49,334 nt of DNA from Duodenibacillus massiliensis (GCF_900128485.1 NZ_LT635859.1:71450-120783), one strand, 5' to 3'; counted from the stretch's first letter, positions 18,603 to 27,333 are shown. Notes: a model not told the origin generated them from the letters alone. Program-made: numbers and translations.

Positions 18603-19913
18603 TCAAAGACTCACCACGGCGCTTTTCTGTGCCGTGCCGCGCGCAAGATTCACGCGCGATAAAACCAAAAGACCGGCAACGAAAAAAAGGCCGGTAACCA
18701 AAATCGCAAGGCGCTGGTTGTTGCCGCTCATCCAGCTCACAGCCCCGTAGGTTAAGGGGCCCACTGCAGCCGAAAGCCAAAGCGCCATATTCCAGAGGCC
18801 GTAAAACTCCGCAAGGCGCTTTTCAGGGGCCAAAAGCCCCACCATCGCGCGGCCTGCGGACTGACTTGACCCCATCGCAAGGCCCGCGAGGTTGGCGCTC
18901 ACCCAAAAAAGAGCTTCGCCCTGCGCGGCAGCAGCTGTTGCGACCATCGCAATCCACAAAAGAAGCGTGAGCGCAAGGGCCCGTTTGTGCCCCAATTTAT
19001 CCTGCACGTACCCAAAACAAAAGGCACCGACCGCCGCCGTAATGTTGACGGCAAGCACCATGATAAGCGTTTTGGTGACGGTAAAACCCATGACGGCCGA
19101 GGCATACACGGCCGCAAGCGCAATCACGGTCGCAATGCCGCACTGATATAAAAACCCACAGCAGGTAAGCCACGCAAAATCGCGGTACGCGGGGATAAGT
19201 TCCAGCGTCCCCCGCATTTCCTTAAAGGACGCCAAAACCGTTGCGGTAAAGCTTTCCGTGACCGCACTGGCGCTGCTGCGCTCCTTCACCCACAGGAAAA
19301 AAGGCAGCGCCGTCACGGCAAAAACAACCGCCACCACAAGGCTTACCGCCGGGACGCTTTCAGTCTGCGGTATATCAAAGGCCCCCGCAATCTGAAGCAC
19401 AATCAGACAAAGCGCCAATGTCACAAGGCCCCCGCCGTAGCCCAAACTCCAGCCCCAGCCCGACACGCGCCCGAGGGACTCGGGTTTGGCAAGTTCCGGC
19501 AAAAACGCCGAATTCATGGATTCCCCGACGCTGAAACCGATGTTGCTCACAATCACAAGAAGCGCCGCGATGACCACCGTTCCCGGGCCCGTAAACGTCA
19601 AAAGGGCCGTGGCCGCAATGCAGCAAAGCGTTGCGATAAAGCACCAGCGCTTTTTCTCGGCACGGATGTCGGCTGCCCGCGAAAAGGCGGGCATCAGAAT
19701 GAGGCAGAGGATGTTGGATGCCGCCACCACCGCGGTCCACAAAAAGGTCGCCCAGTCGGCACTACCGCAGATGACGCTCACAAAATAGGTGTTGAAAACG
19801 GCTGTGAGAATGACGGTGCTGTAGCCGGAATTGGCCGCATCAAAAAGCGCCCACCCCCAGACTTCTCGCACACGTACGCCCGTCTTTAAAGCCGCCGGAT
19901 CAAAAAGCGCCAT
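18603..19913 (-). CDS. UMF1/Atg22-like MFS transporter
   Basis: A 436-residue protein with 11-12 hydrophobic helices. The WGWALFDAANSGYSTVILT start is typical of the UMF1 family, related to the yeast vacuolar amino-acid exporter Atg22. The RAEKKRW loop and the repeated FGYVQDKLGHKRAL motif fit the MFS fold. Substrate is unknown; amino acids or small organic molecules are the usual guess. The stop of the upstream small unknown gene is 3 bases before this ATG, so it lies in a tight minus-strand cluster (two small proteins-MFS-ADH). Confidence 0.85.
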   Translation of the reverse strand: MALFDPAALKTGVRVREVWGWALFDAANSGYSTVILTAVFNTYFVSVICGSADWATFLWTAVVAASNILCLILMPAFSRAADIRAEKKRWCFIATLCCIAATALLTFTGPGTVVIAALLVIVSNIGFSVGESMNSAFLPELAKPESLGRVSGWGWSLGYGGGLVTLALCLIVLQIAGAFDIPQTESVPAVSLVVAVVFAVTALPFFLWVKERSSASAVTESFTATVLASFKEMRGTLELIPAYRDFAWLTCCGFLYQCGIATVIALAAVYASAVMGFTVTKTLIMVLAVNITAAVGAFCFGYVQDKLGHKRALALTLLLWIAMVATAAAAQGEALFWVSANLAGLAMGSSQSAGRAMVGLLAPEKRLAEFYGLWNMALWLSAAVGPLTYGAVSWMSGNNQRLAILVTGLFFVAGLLVLSRVNLARGTAQKSAVVSL

Positions 19914-19915
19914 GA

Positions 19916-20446
19916 TTAATGCAGCAACACTTCGGCGGGCGCCCCGGTAAGAAGCCTCGCCCAGAAGTTGATGAGGCGCGCAGCCTGCGGAGAGTTTTCG
20001 ACACCGTCCATGTTGACCCCGGACCGGGAGAGGTCGTTCAAAATCCGGTAGAGGTCGGCCAGAAACACCGCGGCCGCCGCAAAAACGACTTCTTCGTTGT
20101 CTTCGGGCACCGCCCCGGCGGTTTCTCTGAGCTCATCGGAAATCATGTCCCGCAGAAAGACCGCAAGGCCCCGCGGATTCCAGTCTTCGCCCGAAGCGTA
20201 ATGGGGGTTTCCGCCCGAAAACGTGGTGCCGAGCCAGTCCACGAGGCGGTTGTCCGCCTCATCGATTTCCTGGGGACTCATGTCGCCCGCGGCCGCCGAA
20301 ACCGCGCGCCGCACGGTGTTGCGAACCGCCTGAAAAAGAATGTCACCCACGACTTCAATGGAAACAAGGCTCGGCAATTGCGCCGCGCGGCTTGAAAAGT
20401 CATGGCAGCCGCACCCCGGAGAGCACCGTCTTGAAGGACAGGACAT
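19916..20446 (-). CDS. Small protein of unknown function with Cys-rich N-terminus
   Basis: A 176-residue protein not recognised. ATG 20446 follows an excellent AGGAGG ribosome site, so it is very likely translated. The first 14 residues hold four cysteines (MSCPSRRCSPGCGC), suggesting a metal or redox site or a maturation signal. The rest is acidic and predicted mostly helical. It resembles the next gene upstream at several points (RGLAVFLRDMISDEL versus GGLGKFLRTHFADEI; AVFLADLYRILNDL versus VFFAVLQLQKAVSEL), so the two look like diverged tandem duplicates. Its stop is 3 bases from the MFS start. Confidence 0.7.
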   Translation of the reverse strand: MSCPSRRCSPGCGCHDFSSRAAQLPSLVSIEVVGDILFQAVRNTVRRAVSAAAGDMSPQEIDEADNRLVDWLGTTFSGGNPHYASGEDWNPRGLAVFLRDMISDELRETAGAVPEDNEEVVFAAAAVFLADLYRILNDLSRSGVNMDGVENSPQAARLINFWARLLTGAPAEVLLH

Positions 20447-20456
20447 GGCTTACCTC

Positions 20457-20951
20457 CTACACCGACGCGATCGACGGGGTAAAGAGTTTGGCCCAGTCGC
20501 TGCAGAAATCATGCACGCGCCGTCCGCTCATTTCAGCGTCTTCCACAGACGCCTCGTTTTCCCGGGCAATGAGTTCGGAAACGGCTTTTTGCAGCTGCAG
20601 TACGGCAAAAAAGACGCAGGCCTCATCGTCCTTTTCAAAAATCGCGCGGTGCTCGGGATCAAGCGCCGCGATCTCATCGGCAAAGTGTGTGCGGAGAAAC
20701 TTCCCGAGTCCCCCGTCACTCCACCCGGGCACGGGCTTAAAGTGCTCCGGCAGCGCGCCGCAGAGAATCCCCGTGAGGTTGCCGGCGAGTTCAGAGTCGG
20801 CCTTGGCGCAGTCCTGGGCCGTCACCTTTTCCTGCATCAGGGCATCCAACTGCTCCACGTGGTGTTCCACACAGGAAAACACCAGCGCATAAACAACGCG
20901 TTCGTCTGCGAGATCCTGAACCGCTCCTGCGGTCTGGTTTGCTTCACCCAT
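20457..20951 (-). CDS. Small acidic helical protein of unknown function, paralogue of the next gene
   Basis: A 164-residue protein not recognised, acidic and predicted helical, with four scattered cysteines but no Cys-rich head. Pattern similarity to the 176-residue neighbour extends from about residue 75 to the end (NFWARLLTG there, DFCSDWAKLFTP here). ATG 20951 has only a weak ribosome site. The two genes are 10 bases apart and cotranscribed; they lie between qmcA and the MFS gene. Confidence 0.65.
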   Translation of the reverse strand: MGEANQTAGAVQDLADERVVYALVFSCVEHHVEQLDALMQEKVTAQDCAKADSELAGNLTGILCGALPEHFKPVPGWSDGGLGKFLRTHFADEIAALDPEHRAIFEKDDEACVFFAVLQLQKAVSELIARENEASVEDAEMSGRRVHDFCSDWAKLFTPSIASV

Positions 20952-20975
20952 GACACTTTTGCCCGTAAAAATTTG

Positions 20976-21932
20976 TTATTTCGCGATTTTAGCGGCTTGC
21001 GAAGCAGGCGACTTCGAGCCTTGAACAATTTTGAGAGCCCCCGTAATGAGCGTTGCCATATCGCCCATATTGGCGGGCACAACAAGGGTGTTGCCTTTTT
21101 GGGCAATGCCGGAGAAGGCTTCGACGTACTTTTCGGCAATCTGCAGGTTCACGGCGTTCATGCCGCCCGGGGCGTTTGTGGCTTCTGCAACGCGCTTTAA
21201 GGCTTCGGCGGTCGCCGTGGCAATCGCAAGCGTTGCCGCCGCCTCACCTTCTGCCTTATTGATCTGCGCCTGCTTTTCACCCTCAGACTTCGCAATCGCC
21301 GCTTCCTTTTCACCGGTTGCGATATTGATCTGCTCGAGTTTGCGGCCTTCAGAGGCAGCAACCACCGCGCGCTTTTCGCGCTCTGCCGTAATCTGCTGCT
21401 GCATGGCCTGCAGAATCACCGCCGGGGGCGTCAAATCCTTAATTTCATAACGCAGGACTTTGACACCCCAATTAAGCGCCGCTTCGTCAATCGCGGTCAC
21501 CACGGACTTATTGATGAGGTCACGCTCTTCAAAGGTCTTATCGAGTTCCATGCGGCCCACGACGCTGCGCAACGTGGTCTGTGCGAGCTGCGTAATAGCA
21601 ATGATGTAGTTACTCGTCCCGTAACTTGCCCTCTGAGGGTCTGTGACCTGGAAAAAGAGCACACCGTCAACAGTGAGCTGCGTGTTGTCTTTGGTGATAC
21701 AGACCTGGCTCGGGGTGTCCAGGGGCACTTCCTTGAGGCTGTGCTTATAGGCCACGCGGTCAATAAAGGGGATGATGATATTGAGCCCCGGGTTTAACAC
21801 GGCATGAAATTTTCCCAGACGCTCCACCACCCAGGCGTTTTGCTGCGGCACGACCTTAATGCACTGCGTCACGAAAATGACGGCAATCGCCGCAAGCACC
21901 ACGGCAAAAATCAGAAATTCGCTGATGATCAT
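20976..21932 (-). CDS. qmcA: SPFH/Band 7 membrane protein, QmcA-like
   Basis: A 318-residue stomatin/prohibitin-family protein. One N-terminal TM segment (about 5-25) is followed by the SPFH domain (VPQQNAWVVERLGKFHAVLNPGLN, ... SVVGRMELDKTFEERDLIN) and a long Ala/Glu/Lys coiled coil (about 180-250, EREKRAVVAASEGRKLEQIN). Family members oligomerise into rings in the inner membrane that organise microdomains and modulate FtsH-type proteolysis. It follows nfeD by 14 bases; the qmcA-nfeD pair is conserved (YbbK-YbbJ in E. coli). Confidence 0.92.
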   Translation of the reverse strand: MIISEFLIFAVVLAAIAVIFVTQCIKVVPQQNAWVVERLGKFHAVLNPGLNIIIPFIDRVAYKHSLKEVPLDTPSQVCITKDNTQLTVDGVLFFQVTDPQRASYGTSNYIIAITQLAQTTLRSVVGRMELDKTFEERDLINKSVVTAIDEAALNWGVKVLRYEIKDLTPPAVILQAMQQQITAEREKRAVVAASEGRKLEQINIATGEKEAAIAKSEGEKQAQINKAEGEAAATLAIATATAEALKRVAEATNAPGGMNAVNLQIAEKYVEAFSGIAQKGNTLVVPANMGDMATLITGALKIVQGSKSPASQAAKIAK

Positions 21933-21946
21933 TTAAAAACTCTCGT

Positions 21947-22375
21947 TTAGGCAATCGGTTCAACAACAAGTGCGGCACCGTCCACACGCACGATGCGCGC
22001 AGAGCCCGCGGTGAGCGGGCTGCCGTCCGCGGTTTTTGCGCGCCAGGACGCACCCCGGTACATGACTTCGGCCGTGCCGTCGGCAGAAACCTTTGTGACG
22101 GTGACGATATGACCGGCATCGGGGTGGCTCACGGCGTCATCTTTTTCCGGGTGCTTGGCCTTAAAGCCAAACACCATAAGGCACCCTGCCACGGCGCACA
22201 CCGATGCGGCAGCGCACTGCCAGGCAAGACTTAAATCCGCCCAGTAGACAACGGCCCCGGCAAGGCACCCCAGGCCGATCATCAAAAGGTAAAACGTGCC
22301 TGCCACCATGTCGATCCCGCCCAGAATGAGCGCGGCAACGAGCCAGCAAAGTCCGGCAGAAATCTGCATACTCAC
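21947..22375 (-). CDS. NfeD-like membrane protein, partner of QmcA
   Basis: A 142-residue short NfeD (NfeD1b, YbbJ-like) protein with three or four hydrophobic helices (about 5-70) and a C-terminal OB-fold beta domain (TVTKVSADGTAEVMYRGASWRA). NfeD proteins act with SPFH partners in membrane quality control. ATG 22375 has an AAAGGAG ribosome site seven bases upstream, and that site lies inside an 11-bp inverted repeat. qmcA follows after 14 bases. Confidence 0.88.
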   Translation of the reverse strand: MSMQISAGLCWLVAALILGGIDMVAGTFYLLMIGLGCLAGAVVYWADLSLAWQCAAASVCAVAGCLMVFGFKAKHPEKDDAVSHPDAGHIVTVTKVSADGTAEVMYRGASWRAKTADGSPLTAGSARIVRVDGAALVVEPIA

Positions 22376-22377
22376 AC

Positions 22378-22420
22378 TCCTTTGTGTGGTTCGATGCAGA
22401 TCAGGCTAGCACACAAAGGA
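22378..22420 (-). promoter_or_regulatory. Leader hairpin that would hide the nfeD ribosome site
   Basis: TCCTTTGTGTG (22378-22388) and CACACAAAGGA (22410-22420) are perfect 11-bp inverted arms separated by 21 bases. In the minus-strand RNA the downstream arm contains AAAGGA of the nfeD Shine-Dalgarno sequence, so folding would block initiation. Function is inferred from the sequence only. Confidence 0.5.
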
Positions 22421-22422
22421 AT

Positions 22423-22443
22423 AAAAACCGCGGTTTTTCGCGG
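22423..22443 (-). terminator. Intrinsic terminator after ybaL
   Basis: On the minus strand CCGCG (22443-22439), an A-rich loop and CGCGG (22432-22428) are followed by TTTTT (22427-22423). It is placed 52 bases past the ybaL stop and directly before the nfeD leader hairpin. Short stem but good U-run. Confidence 0.6.
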
Positions 22444-22494
22444 CTTGTTACCGGTTTTTTACGGGCGCGTGTTGCCCGGACGATTCGCTGCGGC

Positions 22495-24201
22495 TCACTC
22501 GTCTTCGGTTTTGGGCGCGTAGTGCGCGTAGATCGCACCCGCAAGGCTTTCGGCCGCCGCTTCCTTATCGTTAAAGACCCCGGTGATGCCGGTCTTTTCA
22601 AGCTGCAAGGCTTCGTCATTGTTCCGGGCACGCACCATCACTTCGATGTCGGGATTCAGGGCTTTGGCATTTTCAATGATTTTTGTGACCGACAAGGGGT
22701 CGCCTGCCGCGAGAACCAAAAGTCGTGCCGAAGCAATATGCGCCTGCACGAGCACCATGGGGTCTGCGGGATCGCCCTGAATCACGGCCCTTTTAGCTTC
22801 TCTTAAGCGCTCGGCCGCTTCAGGCGTTGCCACAACGCACACGACCGGAATGTTCTTTTCCGACAGTTTCTTTTCAAGAACCCCTGAAACCATCCCTTCG
22901 CCCACGAGAATCACCTGGCCCGCAAGCAACCGCCTCGGGGTTTCCTGCGGCAGTACCGAGAGTTTGTCAACGACCATCGCGGCGCGCCTCGCCCACGCAA
23001 AGTGCCGGATGAGAAACCTCCGGCCCCACTTGGTGGAAGCAAAGACCGCGGGGTTAAGCGCAATCGACAAAATGGAGGCTGCCACGAGCAGGCTCATCAC
23101 GGAAGGATCCATAAGCTTTAACGCGATCGCCTGGCTTGCGAGAATAAAGCTGAATTCCCCGATCTGCGCCAGTGCTGCCCCGACTGATAGCGTCGTGTGC
23201 AGGGGGTAGCCCATAAAGTGCACGAGAAGAAATACCGCGACCGACTTACCAAACAGAATGATCGCGAGAACCGTGAGCACGCCCAAGGGGTCGTTGACGA
23301 GCACACGCCAGTCGAGCATCATCCCGACGCCCACGAAAAAGAGCACGGAAAACGCGTCCTGCAGGGGGAGCGACTCCACGGCCGCTCGGTGCGCAAAACG
23401 GCTTTCGCGCATCACCATGCCGGCAAAAAAGGCGCCGAGCGCAAAACTCACGTGAAAAACCAGAGACGCCCCGTAGGCTATGCCGATTGCGGCGGCCAGC
23501 AGCGAGAGCGTAAAAAGTTCGCGCGACCCGGTTTTGGCAATCTTCATGAGTGCCCACGGAATAAAGCGCCGGCCCACGATCATCATCACTGCCACAAAGG
23601 CTGCGACCTGCGCAAACGTTTTGACGATCACCCAGGCAACGTCAAGCCAGGAAACCGCCTTTTCGCTGCCCGCGACAAGGCCCGCGGCGGCGGGCAGCAG
23701 CACGAGAATTAAAACGCAGATGATGTCTTCGACAACGAGCCACCCGACGGAAATTCGGCCGTCAACGGTGTTTAACGTCCCCTCCATTTCCAGAGCCTTT
23801 AAAAGCACTACGGTTGAAGCGCAGGAAAGGCACAGGCCGAAAACCACGGCCGATGATATGGGCCACTGCCAGAATTCGTGCGCCATCCAGGCCCCGAGAA
23901 CCGTAGCGGAGGCCATCTGAAGGAGAGCCCCGGGAACGGCGAGTTTTTTAACGCGCAAAAGGTCTGTGACGGAAAAGTGCAGCCCCACTCCGAACATCAG
24001 GAGCATGACGCCCACTTCCATCAATTGCGAGGCAACATTCATGTCCGCCACCGGCCCCCAGGTGTGTTTTCCGGCCATGATGCCCGCAACGAGGTAGCCT
24101 ACGAGCGCCGGAAAGCGGCAGCGCTCTGCAATGTAACCGAAACCGATAGCCAGTCCGAACGCAATCGCAAGCGTCGAGATCAGAGGCAGCGAGTGATCCA
24201 T
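22495..24201 (-). CDS. ybaL: CPA2 monovalent cation:proton antiporter with RCK domain, YbaL-like
   Basis: With ATG at 24199-24201 the product is 568 residues, the normal length for YbaL/RosB; a 52-codon upstream extension is rejected as non-conserved. The first about 390 residues form a 12-13-TM Na+/H+ exchanger domain (GYIAERCRFPALVGYLVAGI, LMFGVGLHFS, CASTVVLLKALE, GWLVVEDIICVL, IGEFSFILA). A cytoplasmic TrkA-N/RCK domain follows (GQVILVGEGMVSG, GDPADPMVLVQA, VMVRARN), which in this family gates K+/H+ exchange by nucleotide or glutathione ligands. A terminator-like hairpin lies in its leader. Confidence 0.9.
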   Translation of the reverse strand: MDHSLPLISTLAIAFGLAIGFGYIAERCRFPALVGYLVAGIMAGKHTWGPVADMNVASQLMEVGVMLLMFGVGLHFSVTDLLRVKKLAVPGALLQMASATVLGAWMAHEFWQWPISSAVVFGLCLSCASTVVLLKALEMEGTLNTVDGRISVGWLVVEDIICVLILVLLPAAAGLVAGSEKAVSWLDVAWVIVKTFAQVAAFVAVMMIVGRRFIPWALMKIAKTGSRELFTLSLLAAAIGIAYGASLVFHVSFALGAFFAGMVMRESRFAHRAAVESLPLQDAFSVLFFVGVGMMLDWRVLVNDPLGVLTVLAIILFGKSVAVFLLVHFMGYPLHTTLSVGAALAQIGEFSFILASQAIALKLMDPSVMSLLVAASILSIALNPAVFASTKWGRRFLIRHFAWARRAAMVVDKLSVLPQETPRRLLAGQVILVGEGMVSGVLEKKLSEKNIPVVCVVATPEAAERLREAKRAVIQGDPADPMVLVQAHIASARLLVLAAGDPLSVTKIIENAKALNPDIEVMVRARNNDEALQLEKTGITGVFNDKEAAAESLAGAIYAHYAPKTEDE

Positions 24202-24298
24202 ACAAACGTCAATTCCGAAAAAGCATGGTGGGGAAATGGGATTTTTGTGTTCCGGCACAGTGCTGAACACGTCTAAAAATTGTATAAAAACCACGCGC

Positions 24299-24343
24299 AA
24301 AAAAGCCCGTGCGCACGAAATTTTTTTCGTGCAGTCACGGGCT
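24299..24343 (-). terminator. Terminator-like hairpin in the ybaL leader
   Basis: On the minus strand a two-part stem GCCCGTG/CACGGGC (outer) and GCACGAAA/TTTCGTGC (inner) is followed directly by TTTTTT. It lies about 100 bases upstream of the ybaL ATG. No gene is visible just upstream on the minus strand, so it may end a lost gene or small RNA, or act as an attenuator for ybaL. Confidence 0.6.
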
Positions 24344-24559
24344 CTCCGGCACTGCACCCTTCTCTTACGAGCGATTTTTTACCGGTCTTACCTCGATGAA
24401 CCCCACCTACTTAACCCGGTATCTGAGAAAAATGACAGAAGCCGTCAGGCACTGAAAGCTTAATCCGCTGCCGGCGCATGCCCCGCTAGCCTGAATTTTG
24501 CATGAGCGCTGAAAAAACAGCGCTCTTTCCATGACTTAAATTTTGATTTTAATAAAGAA

Positions 24560-24613
24560 AAAGGTCTTTTTGTTAATATTTTTCTACCACAAAAAACAAA
24601 ACAAAAGACCTTT
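24560..24613. repeat. Inverted repeat before the IS1380-type transposase
   Basis: AAAGGTCTTTT (24560-24570) and AAAAGACCTTT (24603-24613) are perfect 11-bp inverted arms three bases upstream of the transposase start. The interval is AT-rich and probably contains its promoter. It may be an operator or RNA hairpin of the IS; the IS terminus itself was not located. Confidence 0.5.
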
Positions 24614-24615
24614 CC

Positions 24616-25645
24616 GTGCATTTTACTCGAACAGCAACAACTGATGGGTTCGGCCGCAGCGTGCAGATCACCAACGGGCGGTTTGTCGCCACCATGATGA
24701 CGGGCTTGCTGCCCGTCGCCGATATGGTCTCCCGGATTCAGTTTTTGGCCCCCTTTGAGCAGGCGTTGGAGCAGACACACAAGCCGAAAGACCGCAGTCT
24801 GTATTCCGCCGGAGCCATGTTTCGGCAGCGTGTTTTCGCACATATCTGCGGATTTGAGGATTTGGCTGACCACGACGTCATCACAGAAGACGAAGACTTT
24901 CTTTCCGCACTCGGGGTTAATGATGCTGCAGGCAGCTCAACCCTCTGCAGATTTGAAAACTCAATAACCCGACACGATCTTGATCGCCTCGACTGCTGTT
25001 TTTTGGACGCACTGCTTCGGGCCAACCGAAAGCATCGCATCTTTCCCAGGGCCGGGGCCAGGAAGACTCTGGTACTCACCACGACCGGCATGGCTCACCG
25101 CACCATCGGTGAACTCGTTAATTACAAAGCTAAGTCCTGGAAGCAGGAACGTCGGCTCATCGCCCGACGACAGCATGACGCTCGTACCAACCAAATGGAT
25201 CTGCGCCTGATTCAGACCAACATCAAACATGTCAAAAAAGGGGGAAGACGGCTGGTACGGAAAGTATTCCGAGTACGGCGCTGCCAAGCTGTATGAAGAC
25301 CTTTACTGCGGTCGGGCGGCTGACTGTGAACTCAATATCGCAGAATTTAAAACAGATTGCTTTGGCGGCAGAGCAAGTTCAACGCGCTTCTGCACCAACG
25401 GCGACCGCATGATATTGGGCATGGTGACATTGCTGGTGCTCAAGTTGGCCCGGCACTATCTCTTTGGCGTTGTGAAGGAAAGCGCGAAAAAAGCTGTACG
25501 TGTTTCCATTGCCCGGCTCAGAGCCGCTGTCATCCTGGTGACTGCTAAATGGAGCTCAACGATGAACACCGTCCGACTGACGCTGCCCTCTGTTTTGCCG
25601 GGAGCCCGAGAGCTGGGAGCGCTTTTCAAGATACCGATACTCTGA
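24616..25645 (+). pseudogene. IS1380-family transposase, internally deleted and frameshifted
   Basis: GTG 24616 opens a frame with the IS1380 N-terminal pattern (GAMFRQRVFAHICGFEDLADHD, then SSTLCRFEN) that runs to 25296. The C-terminal IS1380 pattern (YEDLYCGRAADCELNIAEFK, then LVLKLARHYLF) appears in another frame, to the stop at 25645. The middle, where the DDE aspartates and the DVTDVPLHG-like region should be, is missing: residues after RIFPRAGARK jump directly to late sequence. Intact members have about 430-480 residues. It is a dead element. Confidence 0.75.
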
Positions 25646-25763
25646 CGCCTGAGTGTCCCCGACTCACAGAGCGTGCCATCGGGGGTTGGGGGCAATGCAC
25701 CCAAAATCGAGCTCCGCGTGAATTTTTGCCATGATGCCCCCAGAATTTTCTCGCATTTTGATC

Positions 25764-25803
25764 TTGCACCAGCCTGCCTTTCTGAAAAATCAAGCTGGTG
25801 CAA
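25764..25803. terminator. Perfect 10-bp hairpin after the IS1380 remnant
   Basis: TTGCACCAGC (25764-25773)/GCTGGTGCAA (25794-25803) with a 20-nt loop. It lacks a U-run in either direction. It could be the end of the IS or a transcription barrier. Confidence 0.4.
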
Positions 25804-25883
25804 AATTCAGGTTAGTAAATCAACGAATTCCCAAAGGAAGGAGTGCCCGTAGAACTAACAATCAACATGGAACTCAGGATAAA

Positions 25884-25966
25884 TGTTCAACATATTGAAC
25901 AGTAACATGTATCTTTGTTCATTTTGCTAAACATTCGATATATAATATTGTTCATCCTATTGAACA
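25884..25966 (+). promoter_or_regulatory. Promoter with three TGTTCA-type palindromes
   Basis: Three palindromic sites lie about 32-33 bases apart: TGTTCAACATATTGAACA (25884-25901), a degenerate TGTTCATTTTGCTAAACA (25916-25933) and TGTTCATCCTATTGAACA (25949-25966). A perfect -10 TATAAT sits at 25941-25946; the middle site overlaps the -35 region and the last overlaps the expected start point. This geometry suits a repressor bound to three operators of the following ATPase gene. Confidence 0.65.
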
Positions 25967-25975
25967 TGCGCCGAA

Positions 25976-27262
25976 ATGATTGCCTCTGAAACACTGATTC
26001 AGGTGATGCTTGACAACCGAGAGCTTGTGGCGTCGAAAAAGGTCTTTCCCAGAGAAACCGAGATCGGCACCTTTCCTCGCTACGTGCTGGTCGGCGTTCG
26101 CCGATCCGGCAAGTCATATCTCCTCTATCAAAAGATCCAGTCCCTTCTCGTAAACGGGAAGAGCTGGGACGACATGCTGTACCTCAATTTCGAGGATGAA
26201 CGGCTTCTGGGATTCGACGTCAGCGACTTCAACAGCATTTTGTCCTGCCATACGCAGATTTCCGGAAAGAAGGACTATCCCATCCTCTTTCTCGATGAAA
26301 TACAAATCATCGACGGCTGGGAGCGTTTTGCGAGACGCATGGCGGATACAGGCTTGGAAATCTACATCACCGGCTCGAATGCCAAGATGCTCAGCACAGA
26401 CGTTGCCGCTGTTCTGGGCGGACGGTTTATGTCGATCAATGTTTTTCCGTTGAGTTTCGGAGAATTTCTAGGATTCAAGAACATTCCTTCGGACCTGGCT
26501 TCCCGTCTCTCAACAGCCGGCACGGCTTTGATAAAGAACGGTTTCTCACAATACCTGCGCTTTGGAGGATTTCCTGAATGTGCAGAGTTCCAGAATCCAA
26601 GAGAGTACCTCAACAGTATTTTGCAGAAGGTCTATATCGGCGACATTGCAGTCCGCAACAAAGTCGAGAACCTTTACGCGCTACGAGTGCTTCTGAAGAA
26701 AATAGCCGAATCCGTCGGCCAGCCCGTGTCGTACACCAGGCTAACGCGCATCGTCACAGCCGTCGGCGTTTCGCTGGCCAAAAACAGCTGCATCAGCTAC
26801 CTTAATTTCGCTCAGCAGGCGTGTCTGATTCTTCGCCTTGATAACATTATTGGGAAACTCTCAGACCGAGAGTCCAATCCGAAGTTCTATTTCGTTGATA
26901 CCGGACTCATCGAGCTTCTCAAACAGGACAACCTGTCTGACCAGCTGGAAAACCTTGTTGCGATCGAACTGCTGCGCCGGTACGGCCGCGAGGAAGCTGT
27001 TTTTTTCTACAAACGGGACATAGAGGTAGACTTCTACATTCCGGAAGAGAAAATCGGCATTCAGGTTTGCGTCAGACTGGGAACTGATCCCGACACCATT
27101 GCCCGGGAAATTGGGGCCTTCGACAAAATGGAAAAAGAGGTCGAACTGAAGCGCCGGATCATCATTACTTCCGATGAAGAGAAAACACTCCGCTGCGACA
27201 TGGGTGACATAACTGTTATACCCGCCTGGAAATGGCTTCTCGATGTCGAACGGAAGGCCTGA
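25976..27262 (+). CDS. AAA_14/DUF4143 ATPase, no PD-(D/E)XK lysine
   Basis: A 428-residue member of the AAA_14 plus DUF4143 proteins abundant in gut anaerobes and of unknown function. The ATPase domain (about 35-170) has Walker A GVRRSGKSYLL, Walker B PILFLDEIQ, and a sensor-like ITGSNA. A winged-helix-like segment lies at about 235-300. The DUF4143 C-terminal region has the restriction-endonuclease-like strand pattern VFFYKRDIEVDFYI then IGIQVCV, where the ExK motif is replaced, so nuclease activity is unlikely. ATG 25976 is ten bases after the last palindrome. A second ATPase of the same superfamily follows after 141 bases. Confidence 0.85.
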   Translation: MIASETLIQVMLDNRELVASKKVFPRETEIGTFPRYVLVGVRRSGKSYLLYQKIQSLLVNGKSWDDMLYLNFEDERLLGFDVSDFNSILSCHTQISGKKDYPILFLDEIQIIDGWERFARRMADTGLEIYITGSNAKMLSTDVAAVLGGRFMSINVFPLSFGEFLGFKNIPSDLASRLSTAGTALIKNGFSQYLRFGGFPECAEFQNPREYLNSILQKVYIGDIAVRNKVENLYALRVLLKKIAESVGQPVSYTRLTRIVTAVGVSLAKNSCISYLNFAQQACLILRLDNIIGKLSDRESNPKFYFVDTGLIELLKQDNLSDQLENLVAIELLRRYGREEAVFFYKRDIEVDFYIPEEKIGIQVCVRLGTDPDTIAREIGAFDKMEKEVELKRRIIITSDEEKTLRCDMGDITVIPAWKWLLDVERKA

Positions 27263-27333
27263 AGGCCATCTCCTTGATCAAGCTATTTTTGAAGGACCGG
27301 CAGACAACAGATTCTGCCAACAGCCTTGATGCG

